Shown here one piece after another: positions 37,401-47,999 of a stretch of 64,000 nucleotides of DNA. Origin of the DNA: Istiophorus platypterus (taxonomy: Eukaryota > Chordata > Actinopteri > Istiophoriformes > Istiophoridae); contig CM029118.1 of the NCBI GenBank assembly GCA_016859345.1, positions 29,011,501 to 29,075,500 on the forward strand, in the 5' to 3' direction. Under the pieces are notes generated by a model. That model was not told where the DNA came from. It searched no databases and saw only the letters and a list, made by a program, of their open reading frames with translations. Both the position numbers and the translations under genes were made by a program. Numbering within the stretch: the first letter of the stretch is position 1; every line of letters starts with the position of its first letter.

Positions 37401-38113
37401 AGAAGCGTAAAGGCCGCCAGTCCAACTGGAACCCTCAACACCTCCTTATCCTACAAGCCCAGTTTGCTTCCAGTCTGAGACAAACAAGTGATGGCAAGTA
37501 TATAATGTCTGACCTGAGCCCACAGGAGAGAATGCACATCTCCCGTTTCACTGGCCTCTCAATGACTACAATATCCCATTGGTTGGCTAATGTCAAGTAT
37601 CAGCTACGGAGAACCGGTGGCACCAAGTTCTTGAAAAATTTGGATTCAGGTCACCCAGTGTTCTTCTGCAGTGACTGTGCCTCTCAGATCCGCTCACCAT
37701 CCACCTATGTTAGCCATTTGGAATCCCATTTGGGCTTCCGTCTGCGAGACTTGGCCAAGCTTTCTGGGGAGCAGCTGCTCAGCCAGATATCGCAGCAACG
37801 CCACACCAAAGGTCTATCTGAAAAACTGCTCTCTAATCACCACTCATCCAGCCACCCTTTACCCTCCTCTCTACCCATATCCATACCCTGTTCCTTACCC
37901 ATCTCCCTTCCCTCGTCCTTAACCACCTCTCTGCCCTCAACTGAATCCCCATCACCCTCTCCTGACGACGACGACAGTGGGGCCATGTACCAGTGCAAGC
38001 TCTGCAACCGGACTTTTGCAAGCAAGCATGCGGTCAAGCTTCACCTGAGCAAAACTCATGGGAAGTCCCCTGAGGACCATCTCATGTATGTGTGTGAGCT
38101 GGAGAAACAGTAG
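34491..38113 (+). CDS. tshz3: tshz3 coding exon 2: Teashirt homolog 3, zinc-finger/homeobox transcription factor
   Basis: Nuclear DNA-binding regulator of the Teashirt family; family members act mainly as transcriptional repressors in development (smooth muscle, kidney/ureter, neurons and craniofacial tissue in vertebrates). With exon 1 the product is 1,220 residues; human TSHZ3 is about 1,080 (from memory), and the extra length is mostly low-complexity insertions near residues 95-130 and in the loops. Visible domains: serine run 186-196; three widely spaced C2H2 fingers (C269/C272/H285/H291; C330/C333/H346/H352; C443/C446/H459/H465); an acidic/lysine region about 530-570; the conserved FHAMEELVKKVTEKVAK block; a CtBP-type PIDLT motif at 876-880; an atypical homeobox about 986-1056 (SHWLANVKYQLRR in helix 3); two terminal fingers (C1073/C1076/H1089/H1093; C1182/C1185/H1198/H1203); and terminal ELEKQ. 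The acceptor AG at 34489-34490 follows a long pyrimidine tract; the stop is TAG at 38111. ESSDRMSDFESSSLKNE and the finger linkers fit TSHZ3 better than TSHZ1 or TSHZ2. Which teleost copy (a or b) is undecided. Confidence 0.96.
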
Positions 38114-38302
38114 CACTGACAGGACAATGCTGCACTCTTTCATAAAGGCTCACTCTTTCTTGCTCTGTCTCTCTTTATCCTTTCATAGACATTTCTTTCA
38201 AAGAAAAGAAAGGATTATTAACTTGATACTGCACAAAGATGCCATACAACTACTGCATTGAGTTTTGGCACATGGTTAAAAAATTTGCGTTGCAGCAGCT
38301 TT

Positions 38303-38305
<3 letters not shown>

Positions 38306-38351
<46 letters not shown>
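38306..38351. repeat. (CT)n microsatellite in the tshz3 3' UTR
   Basis: Perfect CT run of about 23 units, 190 bases after the stop codon. Confidence 0.95.
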
Positions 38352-38353
<2 letters not shown>

Positions 38354-39216
38354 AGAGTGAGGCTGACTCACTCTGGCCCAACTCACTCGGTTTATGATCT
38401 GAGTGTGTGATGTGATGATCTTTGATAGGATTAGTGATTCTTTTCATAATGTGCAGATGGGGGCTGTTGTCATGGGAGGACAAAATAATGAAGGTCTAAA
38501 AAAAGAGATTCTAAAATGAAGTGGTATGTATTTTGTGTACATGAAAGTTAAGTTGCTTTATATTTTGGCATCACTGGGGTGTGATAAGCTGCATGCATAA
38601 ATGAAACAGTTTAGTTAAACATTCTATAACTAAATCTGGTGCACTTTTCATGATTTTTTTTCTCTTCATGTTTTCATTCTACTGCTCGCTCTCTATATTT
38701 TTATTTGTTTTAATAATACTTTTGTGCTGGAGTCTGCATTTAAAATTTAACCCTCTGAGTACGTAAAAGCACTTCTACACCTAAGATTCAAACACTATAT
38801 ACAGAATATTAGAGACTGGCAATTTCTGAAGTTATTTTGAGAAATTTGATGGACAATGTGTGCAATGTGTATGCAATGCCTGTTTTCCAGACATACGGTA
38901 TGTTGACTCTAACGCTACATATGAAAACAAGACAATTCTGTATTCAGTGCAAACCTTTCATCTTGGGTTTCATACTTGTCTGGAAGAAACTCTCAATATT
39001 TGGCACGAGCATTGTAGCTATGTGTTAAGAAAGAAAAAAAAGTAAATCTTAAGTCTTTTACTTTGGTCGATCAGGGACCTATATTAATTCAGGTCTGTGT
39101 AAAATATGTATATAAAAAACATATTAAGTAATTCCTGTCTAAATTATGCATCATTTCTATATTTTTAATTTAAAAGGATTATGACTATCTGCTGGTGCAA
39201 GGTATAAGAAGACATA

Positions 39217-39222
39217 AATAAA
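39217..39222 (+). terminator. tshz3: Candidate polyadenylation signal AATAAA of tshz3
   Basis: Canonical hexamer 1.1 kb after the stop, followed by a T/G-rich stretch suitable as a downstream element. It is the first canonical AATAAA I see after the stop codon. Confidence 0.5.
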
Positions 39223-39514
39223 ATTGTTTTGCACAATAGTTTTATAAATGTGTTATTTAATCAAAGGATACGAAACAAAAGGGAGGTAACATAGGGATGA
39301 CAACAGGTGAATCTTTTTATTCCGGACTCGTGCTCAAAGGGTTAAAAACTGTTTTTACCAGACACTACTCTACATGTGCCACTGTATGAACACTAAAAAA
39401 AATATTAAAGGTTGTACAAAAAAGATATTACTTTATGAAGATATTTCACATGTAAACTGTTATTTATAAGCACTCTTGGTTGTTTCATATTGTTGAATGC
39501 CTTTTCAATTTGTC

Positions 39515-39517
<3 letters not shown>

Positions 39518-39593
<76 letters not shown>
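39518..39593. repeat. (TTA)n microsatellite, about 25 units
   Basis: Perfect trinucleotide run. It gives poly-Tyr and poly-Ile ORFs on opposite strands, which are artefacts. Confidence 0.97.
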
Positions 39594-39594
<1 letters not shown>

Positions 39595-39659
39595 TTATTC
39601 TGTCTAATTGCTCTGCCATGATTCCACACTGCAGCTTTATGTTTTTGGGATATGAAAGG

Positions 39660-40123
39660 TAACCATGGTTACACTAACCCCTTGAGTGACAAGTTCTGCT
39701 ACATTTTTGGCAGTTAATTTGCTGAAGTAATTGACAGCTGCCAGTGTAGAGAAGTAAAAAAAAAATCCTTATGTGTAAAATATCGGCATGTAAACAGCAC
39801 AGATACTGTTATGCATTCTGTGCTGTTAGTCTTTTTCATTTCTTTCTTTTGTTTTCTGTTGTTGTTGTTCTTGACAATGAATCCCCATTATATGACTTCA
39901 TATAACCTTGTTTTCTACTGCAGCATTAAAAAAAGGAAACTGTTTTTTGCAATAATGTGTGTGTGCATTGTCTGTGTCATGGCTATCAATTGTGTGTGTG
40001 CTGTGCAGTCCCTAATGAGCACATTAGACTGGGAGTGTGTCAACGTCTGTCTGTGACGAGCTGGAGACTAGTTTACAGTGAGTGGCAGCAGTGGGACCGT
40101 ATGGAAGGCAAACACACACACAC

Positions 40124-40186
<63 letters not shown>

Positions 40187-40668
40187 TTCACACATGCAAA
40201 CAGACACCATCATTGTTTGGCACTTGACTAGCTTCTACCGTTGTTCTACTTGCTTAGACTAAAGCATATACTTTGTATATAAATCTAAGTCTGCAGCATA
40301 AAACCTCAGAGACCAAGTCAAAAATCAAATGACAAAAAGTTGTTTTATCTTTAAAAGAAGTAGTGGATGTTGGTGGTCTCCAAAAAAAGCAGAAAAGCTT
40401 GCATTATAGGAATGAACTTAAAAACTCCAGCTACTTGCTTGCACGATTTTTTGAATCTTGCCGTTTCATTTGTGCAAATGTCATGCAAACAAATTTTAAA
40501 TACAAGGATATTTCAATCCTGGAAATCAAAACATACATATAGTATTGTTATTTGAAAGTGTCACACAGCAATGTGATTATGCTTTTCATCCATTTACTCC
40601 TTGTAATTAAACAACCAGAGAGCAACTGAGTTCGATACTTTCCACTTGCTCCTCCTTATAAAGACTTG

Positions 40669-40728
<60 letters not shown>

Positions 40729-42085
40729 TTCTCCTCTCAATATCTCCAGTTGTATAATTACCTCTGACGTCCATTTTGTGACTACTCTCAAAGAGGTAAG
40801 GAACCTGGAAGGCATATTTGTTTAGGCCTTATGAGAGATGACAAAAATGCTGACAAGATGAGCAGGTCCTTTCAAGTGTTTATTTATTCATATTTTTCCC
40901 TGTTGGAAGTGTGATTATATAGGAATTGTATCATGATCAATTTCATGATATGTGCTACACAATGGTGCAATATAGATAAAGCAGATAAAAAGAAGATTTA
41001 AAACTTATAGGAGGGTGAAATCTGTGAGAGCTGCTTTGTGTCCAAAGATCTACATAAGAATCTGTATATGTTCTGTACAGATAAGGGAATGAGAATACAG
41101 AGTTAGATATTAGTAGGAGAAAGAATTGCTGAAGAACTAGGACATATATCAACACGTGTAAATCTGCTCACACAAACATACAAACACATTACATAAACAT
41201 ATACAAATAAAACACAAGTGAGACTGTGAGCTAAATGGCACAAATACATACATTTTTTCTGCTCTGTTCTGTCACTTATTTTACCATGCAGAAAAAGAAA
41301 AAACATCCATACATAGACAAGTACAAGCACCTGCATACATCACAAACAACTCTGAATGGTAGAGACCGCTATACCAAACTGTCCTCTCTTCATCACACAT
41401 ACATACTTGGACACACAAAGGGCACTCACACACAAGCACACACACAAGCACCTTTCAGCAGCCAGGTAGAAGGACTTCATCCGCAGTGACAAGGTGCCAC
41501 TGTGTGTGAAAATGTCAGCTTTCAACAATGAAGCCTGGAGTCTGGCACCATATTTAAGGCTCTCATTAGCCTCAAAGAAAATGTGTGTGAAATTGAAGAG
41601 TAAGAAAGCCATTTTCTCTCCCTGCCTTCACATCCAGCAAGTAGAGGCAAAGGCTTATTAAGGTTCAAAGCTAACATGCAAGACATAGTGGGTACCACCA
41701 CTGGGAAGTGCAAGCACACACACATAAGACATTGATACACACAAGGAAACATATTCACATTCACAGACTTACTATCTGTCTTAGTGTAATCAGAATGTGG
41801 ACAAAATCCCATTAGTTATAGTCAGTGAAGTAAAATGATGAGGAAATGCTGACCTCCAGATACTGATCATCTGAAAGCAAACACCAACATCTGTTTTTTT
41901 GTTTTTCCTTAAAACATCCTATGCTTATACAACTTGAGTCCATCTCAGTTTAATACAACACCAATACATCATTACGTGCACCATTTATTTAGGATCATGA
42001 AGAGCTGCACAATATTTACTACAAAAGGGTTAATAATACAGGTCCAAGAATTCCATTCAAAATAATACAATTATTGACCACTGGG
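39660..42085. other. 3' flanking desert with CA microsatellites
   Basis: Two long CA runs (40112-40182 and 40672-40727) and otherwise AT-rich sequence. No gene recognised. Confidence 0.6.
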
Positions 42086-42092
42086 GACAGTT

Positions 42093-42602
42093 GAACTGGG
42101 ATTTATGCTTCTGTGTCAAGTCTACGCAGAGTCTATTTCAAAGCCTACGCAAATGTCCTATGCCGTCATGAGCATTTATACCTCTGTGTTCATGTCTTTC
42201 TGCAATTACACCACCAAACTGGTAGTTGGCAGGGGTGTGTATATGTCACAGTGTTGAGTTTCTTCGTCACGGTTTTCCACGAGTTTGTGGGTGCACTTCA
42301 CAATGACAACTGAACCTCAGTAGATAACGATGGAGTTGGAGCTGATAGATGCAGAACAGCAGTTGTTTGTCCTGAAATTACTGCAATGCAGAAACAAGAA
42401 GATGTCAGATGAGATGATCTGTAGAATGGAAACAAAGATGGAGAAGCTAGAAATACCAAGCTACAAGGCTGACCGAGAACAGTTCTTGGGGTTTGTGTTA
42501 CCGTGATGCAAAGTTACATTTTTTGGGAAGTGCGTGTCAAGTCATGGCGTAGGGTACATGGCTGCACTGTAGGTTCAGTGCAGAAGCATAAATTGGCCTT
42601 CA
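42093..42602 (+). mobile_element. Short PIF/Harbinger-like element with terminal inverted repeats
   Basis: The left end (GGGATTTATGCTTCTG, 42098-42113) and the right end (CAGAAGCATAAATTGGCC, 42581-42598) are imperfect inverted repeats bounding about 510 bp. The subterminal CTACGCAGAGTC/CCTACGC motifs resemble fish Harbinger elements. Inside is an open 58-codon ORF (42330-42506) starting MELELIDAEQQLFVL, which is probably the 5' end of an element gene; no DDE or Myb domain is left. The class is inferred. Confidence 0.5.
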
Positions 42603-42609
42603 CACACCT

Positions 42610-44920
42610 TAATACTCAAAATGTTCAAATATGCAGCAGGAGCAGAGCAACTCGTGTATCTGTTCATAGCACAAACACAGTGGGTTAAGGGGTTCCTATT
42701 ATGATATTAATAAAGCAACCATAAGAAATCAGTCATTAATGTTGCTATACAAATGTAAAGGACCAGTCGAACCCCGGTAGTGATGACTATACACAAATGC
42801 AATTGCATAATGTAAATGGCTGTTACTGAAATAGTTTTGGCCATAAATACCGGCCAAAAATAGGGTTTGACGTAACAGAGATCCCAAGTATTATACCTTT
42901 AACGTGACTGTAGATGGATCTGCATCATCATAGTTGCAAGCTTGCATCTCATGCTGAAAAAGTTAGTCAATAATCAGTTAATTTACAACATTTTCATTAT
43001 TCTTAAAGTAATTTCTCAGACAAGACTAGCAGTCCTTGACCATGCTAGCTACAAAGATTTGTGTAAAACTTTTGTGCTGTGAATAGGCCAACAGAAGCGT
43101 AAATTTAGTGTGCTATGCTTCATTTCAGTCAGACACACGATAAATGGTCAAGGAAGTGACCATTTATCGCAATTGGTCATACATGTAAAATGGGCGAAAA
43201 AGGCTCTGCGGTTTGAGGGAGATCTCAATGAATCCAAGTAGCAATGTTGACTCTGATTTTAGACCTAATCTGTCAGAACCAAATTATTGCACTTATCACC
43301 TATCCTCAGATAAACAGGCAGCTGGATACTAACAGCTTCCTGATTCAATGGAAATATTACAAAGTGATATGTACCTAGCCTATATGGAATGACAGCATGT
43401 TGTAATTCACACTAAATATTAGCAAAACCCTTTTTGTATTTGATGTAGCCCAGAAATGAATATATCAGATAAACATATGGCAGTATACTAATAGTTTACT
43501 GAAGGGAAATATTCTCAACTAAATATACCTGCCCTATGTGAAGCAACAAGCATATTGCAGTTCCACTGAAATGCTTGCAGAGCCCTCTCATTTGAGAGAG
43601 TTCAGACAAATACCTCAGATGGACATTAAGCAAGATATAGATAGTAAAGTGATTCAAGGTAGCACATATTACAATTTCCCTAGCAAAACCCCTTCTCACC
43701 TGAGATATAACTCAATATTATCTATTGATCGCAGATGAAAATATGGCAACATCTTGAAGCAAAGGGAGTATCCTTCTACTAAGATCAACAACTATAACAA
43801 TGACCAGAGTATTCTTCCAATGTTCAGCTAATAGGATGCACACACTAAGAGAAAACTCCCAAAACAACTTCCAGACACCAGGAGATAATATAGCTTTTTG
43901 GTCCATACATTCGTTTTCAAAATTTTCACAAAATCTAATAACCCTTGGCCATGGGTATAATGGCGAGTTAAAATTGAATAGGCCCTTGATAGAGAGGATG
44001 TGGTCTGACAGCAAACACAGAAAAACTGCACTTCTATCTGGCTCGCATCATGAACCCCGGGCTGATGACAACTGGCTGACCATCATGGAAGAGGGCAGCA
44101 GAGTGTGTATGATGCACCGTGATCATTACTCCTTAATCAAGTTGTCCAAAATTATAAGCACAGACTTTGACATGGTATGATTATCATAGTAATGGCACAG
44201 CCACACTATATCTGCCCTCTGAAATGTACTTGCATGGTGGGGCCAAAAACCAAGAAGGGACAATAATTAGTGCAGTTAGGGTGGTAGGTTGTAGGAGCTG
44301 GCACGGCTCGCAGGTTAACATCACCTGTCCTCAAAGTTGTAAATTAAACAGGATTTTATCAGAAATTTGACTCTAATCAACCTTGTCACTGTTTTTACAC
44401 TAACCACCAAGATGCTACATCTTTCCATCTCTGGTGTTTGTATTATTTCACCTTGCAGTTTTAAAAAAAGAATATTCCTGAATGAAAGGTTAATCCCACT
44501 CTGCAAGGAGCAAGGAACGCGGGTCATTTCACAACCAGGAATAAATGTGTCTCATCCAGTTCCACATAGAAATGGATGGGAGGGAAATTTTGGTGTGACA
44601 GCAACACAACAATAAAGAAGTGTCACATTAAAATGTCTGCAATATACACCTGAATGAATATGATGACATGGCATTACTAGCTACACAGCTGTAAATGAGC
44701 CTATATTATAAAGTGGTCTGCAAATGACTGGAGCCAATCATCCAGTACAGGCATGTCTTCAGTGTTCTGCCTGAACTTTTCCTTTAGCACCATGATCAGT
44801 TCACCAATTTTCAAATACCTGCAAAAATTAATGACATTCCCTTTGGTCTGAGATTTATTTTGTGTTCAGAGCTAAGTAGTACATGTTGGGATGCTTATGC
44901 ACTAAAACTAAAACTGTTTA
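42610..44920. other. Desert segment with no recognised gene
   Basis: AT-rich DNA; a 126-residue ORF at 43800-44180 has no recognisable motif and is probably chance. One perfect hairpin is listed separately. Confidence 0.5.
43138..43169. other. Perfect 13-bp-stem hairpin
   Basis: CGATAAATGGTCA (43138-43150) is the exact reverse complement of 43157-43169, with a 6-base loop AGGAAG. Confidence 0.85.
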
Positions 44921-44924
44921 CATG

Positions 44925-45068
44925 TTAAACATTTATACTGCTAAACATCGTTATCTTAGTATCTGCACTATGAGCAATTTAGCATGCTGAGGTTAGCCTT
45001 CAGCTGGAAGTAGAACCGTGCCCAAGTGCAGCCTCACAGAACTATCAGCATGGCTGTAGACGGTTCCA
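44925..45068. repeat. Teleost interspersed repeat (TTAGCATGCTGAGGTTAGC type), copy 1
   Basis: Ordered motifs (TAAACATCG, TTAGCATGCTGA, GCCTCACAGAACT, AGCATGGCTGTAGAC) match a dispersed repeat frequent in fish genomes. A second copy lies at 47690-47865. Confidence 0.6.
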
Positions 45069-45296
45069 TTTTTTTAGACATGAAATTGAAACACTGATAA
45101 TCAATACTACTCTACAGAGGTAGAGTACAATAACTAAAGAAGCAGTGAAGTTGAGAAAAAAGGGTTTAAGTTTTCAGTCCAGACAGGAAACTGTAAAACA
45201 GATAGAACAGATAGTTGGAACAGATAGTTGTAATGTTTTCATTTTTACATTTTTATATACTGATATAGTTAGAGGTATTGGGATGTACAAAGTGAA

Positions 45297-45644
45297 TAAT
45301 GTTTAGAACTGGGTATGCAATGGAATCGTTGCAAATAAGGATGTTATCTTACCTGAAAAAAGCATTGCCATAGAACCCACACAATAACTAAAATGTCTGG
45401 ATAAAGCCCCCTGCCTTTGGATAATCTTCATGGAGTGATCAGCACTATTACCATTTTAACTAGCTTGTTTAAGAAAATTAACTTTCATTTGATTATTATT
45501 TACAGTCCGTGGCTTAAGATTCAAGTGTGTCTTTCCGTATGTCTGGGTCTCTGGCTAGTCACTGGTTCTATGGCAATGCTTTTTTCAGGTGAAATAACAT
45601 CCTTATTTGCAACGATTCTATTGCGTACCCAGTTCTAAACATTA
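45297..45644. mobile_element. Foldback/MITE-like element with ~78-bp terminal inverted repeats
   Basis: The left arm (45301-45378, starting GTTTAGAACTGGGTA) and the right arm (45564-45640, ending TACCCAGTTCTAAAC) are reverse complements with only a few mismatches, separated by a 185-bp AT-rich spacer without an ORF. The structure is that of a non-autonomous DNA transposon. Superfamily unknown. Confidence 0.75.
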
Positions 45645-46259
45645 GATCATGTTTTACCTAATTCATTTTGTAACTTGTGCAACTAATGACCCTGAGGGGT
45701 GTAATGGTTATGGGGTGTTATGACTATTCAACAGAGTCTGTCTTGCCCTATCTCTGAGGTCGACCTTGGTTACTATGGCAACTGCCAAAGGGGATTAGGC
45801 AGCTGCATCTTCACAGCTATGCTAAAGATAAGCATTGCACTATTACCTTGAGGGCCTACTTCTAAGTGACCTTAGGACTTTATTATTATTGGGTATTTAA
45901 CTAAAATGAGGCAATAAAGGACACATACCTAATTCTTAAAGAAAGAAAAGTTCTTCACACAAATGTTAGATGTGGCACATTCAGTTTTTCTGAGCTACAC
46001 CCAGAAACGCTTTTCTTTTTTTTCTTTCTTTTTTTTTTGCTACACTAATTAAATACTATTAAAAGGGCAGCTTCTGAGATCGATCAAGCTAGCCAGAGCT
46101 TAGCTGTTACTTTTATTTTCTTTCTTTCTTTCTCTTTACCTGCTGTCTTATTTATTGGAATAACAAACCGAGCATTGAAATTCATACAAAGCAGAAGTTA
46201 ATCTTAATTTATATTTTTCCTCTACTGATAACAACTGACAGGAAACAACAACTAATACT

Positions 46260-46264
<5 letters not shown>

Positions 46265-46322
<58 letters not shown>
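46265..46322. repeat. (GT)n microsatellite
   Basis: Perfect GT run of about 29 units. Confidence 0.97.
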
Positions 46323-46324
<2 letters not shown>

Positions 46325-47059
46325 CAAAGGCAGATGCAGGTTATAAGTCAATTTTGTAGTTACTGCAGAGTAGCTTAATGGATAATGAGAATAACCACTA
46401 CTTGCAGCCCTGCATATGTCCTGAGATATAATATGTGCACATATGGACATCCTAATTATCTGAAAAATGCATAGCAATTAAAAACATCGCCCTATTCTAT
46501 GGACTATGGAAAATTTTCAAAGGGAAGTAAGCTTTTGGAGGTGTAAAATTATTGCACTGCCTGAAGGTAGCTATGCCAGTGAACATTAACATCTTAATGG
46601 TGGTTTGGGAGATGCTGCTATGTGCCAACATGCCACACCCTTATTGTAGCCCACACAATGCAAGCGTCAGAAACCCCCAGGAACATAGAGAGAGCCTCCA
46701 CAATGGTAAGCTGCTCACATGCATTTGAGGAAGGTGTGCTGCAGATCCAGATAGCTTTATCTAAAGAAGGGGGCTGATGGGAGGGTGGGAATACAAGCTC
46801 AGTGGATCTACTCCTCACAATGGAATCACACTGCATAACATAAATAAAGCGAGGGTACAAGTAACCGTACTCCGTACACAAAGACACAGGGAAAGCGCCC
46901 TGTCCACCTTGCTTTCTCTTGATTTCCTTTTCTGTTCCCATTTCTTCTTGCTCCTGTTCTTTCTTTCACTTGCAGACACAGACAGTCACCCAGACACAAT
47001 GCTACCTATCGGCAGACTAGGCATCCGCCTCAAAACACTGTTTTCCAATTAAACTTAGT

Positions 47060-47265
47060 GTAGTTCTTATTGTTAATAATTTATGCCAGTGAGCATAAAC
47101 CTAATCAACCACATGTTTTCACTGAAGGCCTGATCTCTGCCCAGAGTGATTAGCTCTGATTGGCCGATGCATCTTAGTAATGATTGAATGACTGAGTTTT
47201 TTACTGAGAGATATCAGAAGCAGTTTTGAGCCGTCCCAGAGAACCCTGAGAACTTGGCTCTAGGG
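47060..47265. promoter_or_regulatory. Candidate downstream enhancer
   Basis: Complex stretch with TGTTAATAATTTATG, CCTAATCAACC, AGTGATTAGCTCTGATTGGC and AGTAATGATTGAATGACTGAG, placed directly before a dispersed repeat. Confidence 0.38.
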
Positions 47266-47289
47266 ATGGCTATGTGTGTTTATTGTTCA

Positions 47290-47610
47290 CATGGTCGATA
47301 AACCTGAAATATATAAACTATTGGATGGATGGATGGACCTGAAATTTATTACAGATGTCCTTGGTGCCCAGATGATGAATCATAATGGTTTTGGTAATCC
47401 CCTGTTTTTTTGTTCTCTAGTGCCTTCTGTAAGTAAACATTTTCACTTATCCGGTATAACATTCCATTATGTACTGAATAGATTGGCACACTATTTTGTA
47501 CAGTCATTCATGGTTCCCAGAGGATGGATCCTAAAGACTTTGGTGATCCCCTGACTTTTCCTCAAGTGCTACAATCAGGTTGAAACGTTATTTTGTTGAA
47601 TACTTTGGTT
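47290..47610. repeat. Teleost interspersed repeat (ATTGGATGGATGG...GGTTCCCAGAGGATGGATCC type)
   Basis: Two related sub-blocks (about 47320-47430 and 47480-47570) carry the motif set 'acagat/gtcat..catggttcccagaggatg..cctaaagactttggtgatcccctgac', recognisable as a common fish repeat. Confidence 0.6.
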
Positions 47611-47689
47611 TAAAAGAAAATACCTGAAAAACCAAGGGTGTTGCAATTAGCCTTAGATATTCTACTGTTTAGTGCTGAATAGCAAATGT

Positions 47690-47865
47690 TTGCCTGCTAA
47701 CAACCTAAACTAAGATTGTGAACATGGTAAACATTATACCTGCTATACTTCAGTATATTGGACATTGCGAACATATTAGCATGCTGACAGTAGCATTTCA
47801 CTCAAAGAACTGCTGTGCCAAATATTACCTCGCAGAGCTGGTAGCAAGGCATTTATAGCCTCTGA
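47690..47865. repeat. Teleost interspersed repeat, copy 2 of the 44925-45068 family
   Basis: Shares TTAGCATGCTGACAGTAGCATTT...CTGCTGTGCC...CCTCGCAGAGCTG order with copy 1. Confidence 0.6.
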
Positions 47866-47999
47866 AACCTTAAAGTTTAAAATTTTAAATATTTCTCTGT
47901 AACATTAAATGTTTATAACTAAATAAGAAACAATACAAATTAATAGGGAAACTCAGAGTGAAAAGAAGATATAGACAAAACACAAATACAGTCTCTTTC

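Larger units (their letters stand above)
38114..39240 (+). other. tshz3: tshz3 3' UTR (proposed)
   Basis: This runs from the stop codon to shortly after the AATAAA at 39217-39222, with T/GT-rich sequence following. It includes a perfect CT microsatellite at about 38306-38351 and AT-rich sequence typical of vertebrate 3' UTRs. Longer isoforms are possible: ATTAAA-type signals occur near 39404 and 39925. Confidence 0.55.

Noticed and set aside
39405..39662. Poly-Ile and poly-Tyr ORFs
   Set aside because: Product of the (TTA)n microsatellite.
43800..44180. 126-residue + strand ORF in the desert
   Set aside because: No recognisable motif, no splice context, AT-rich codon use consistent with chance; kept only as unclassified DNA.
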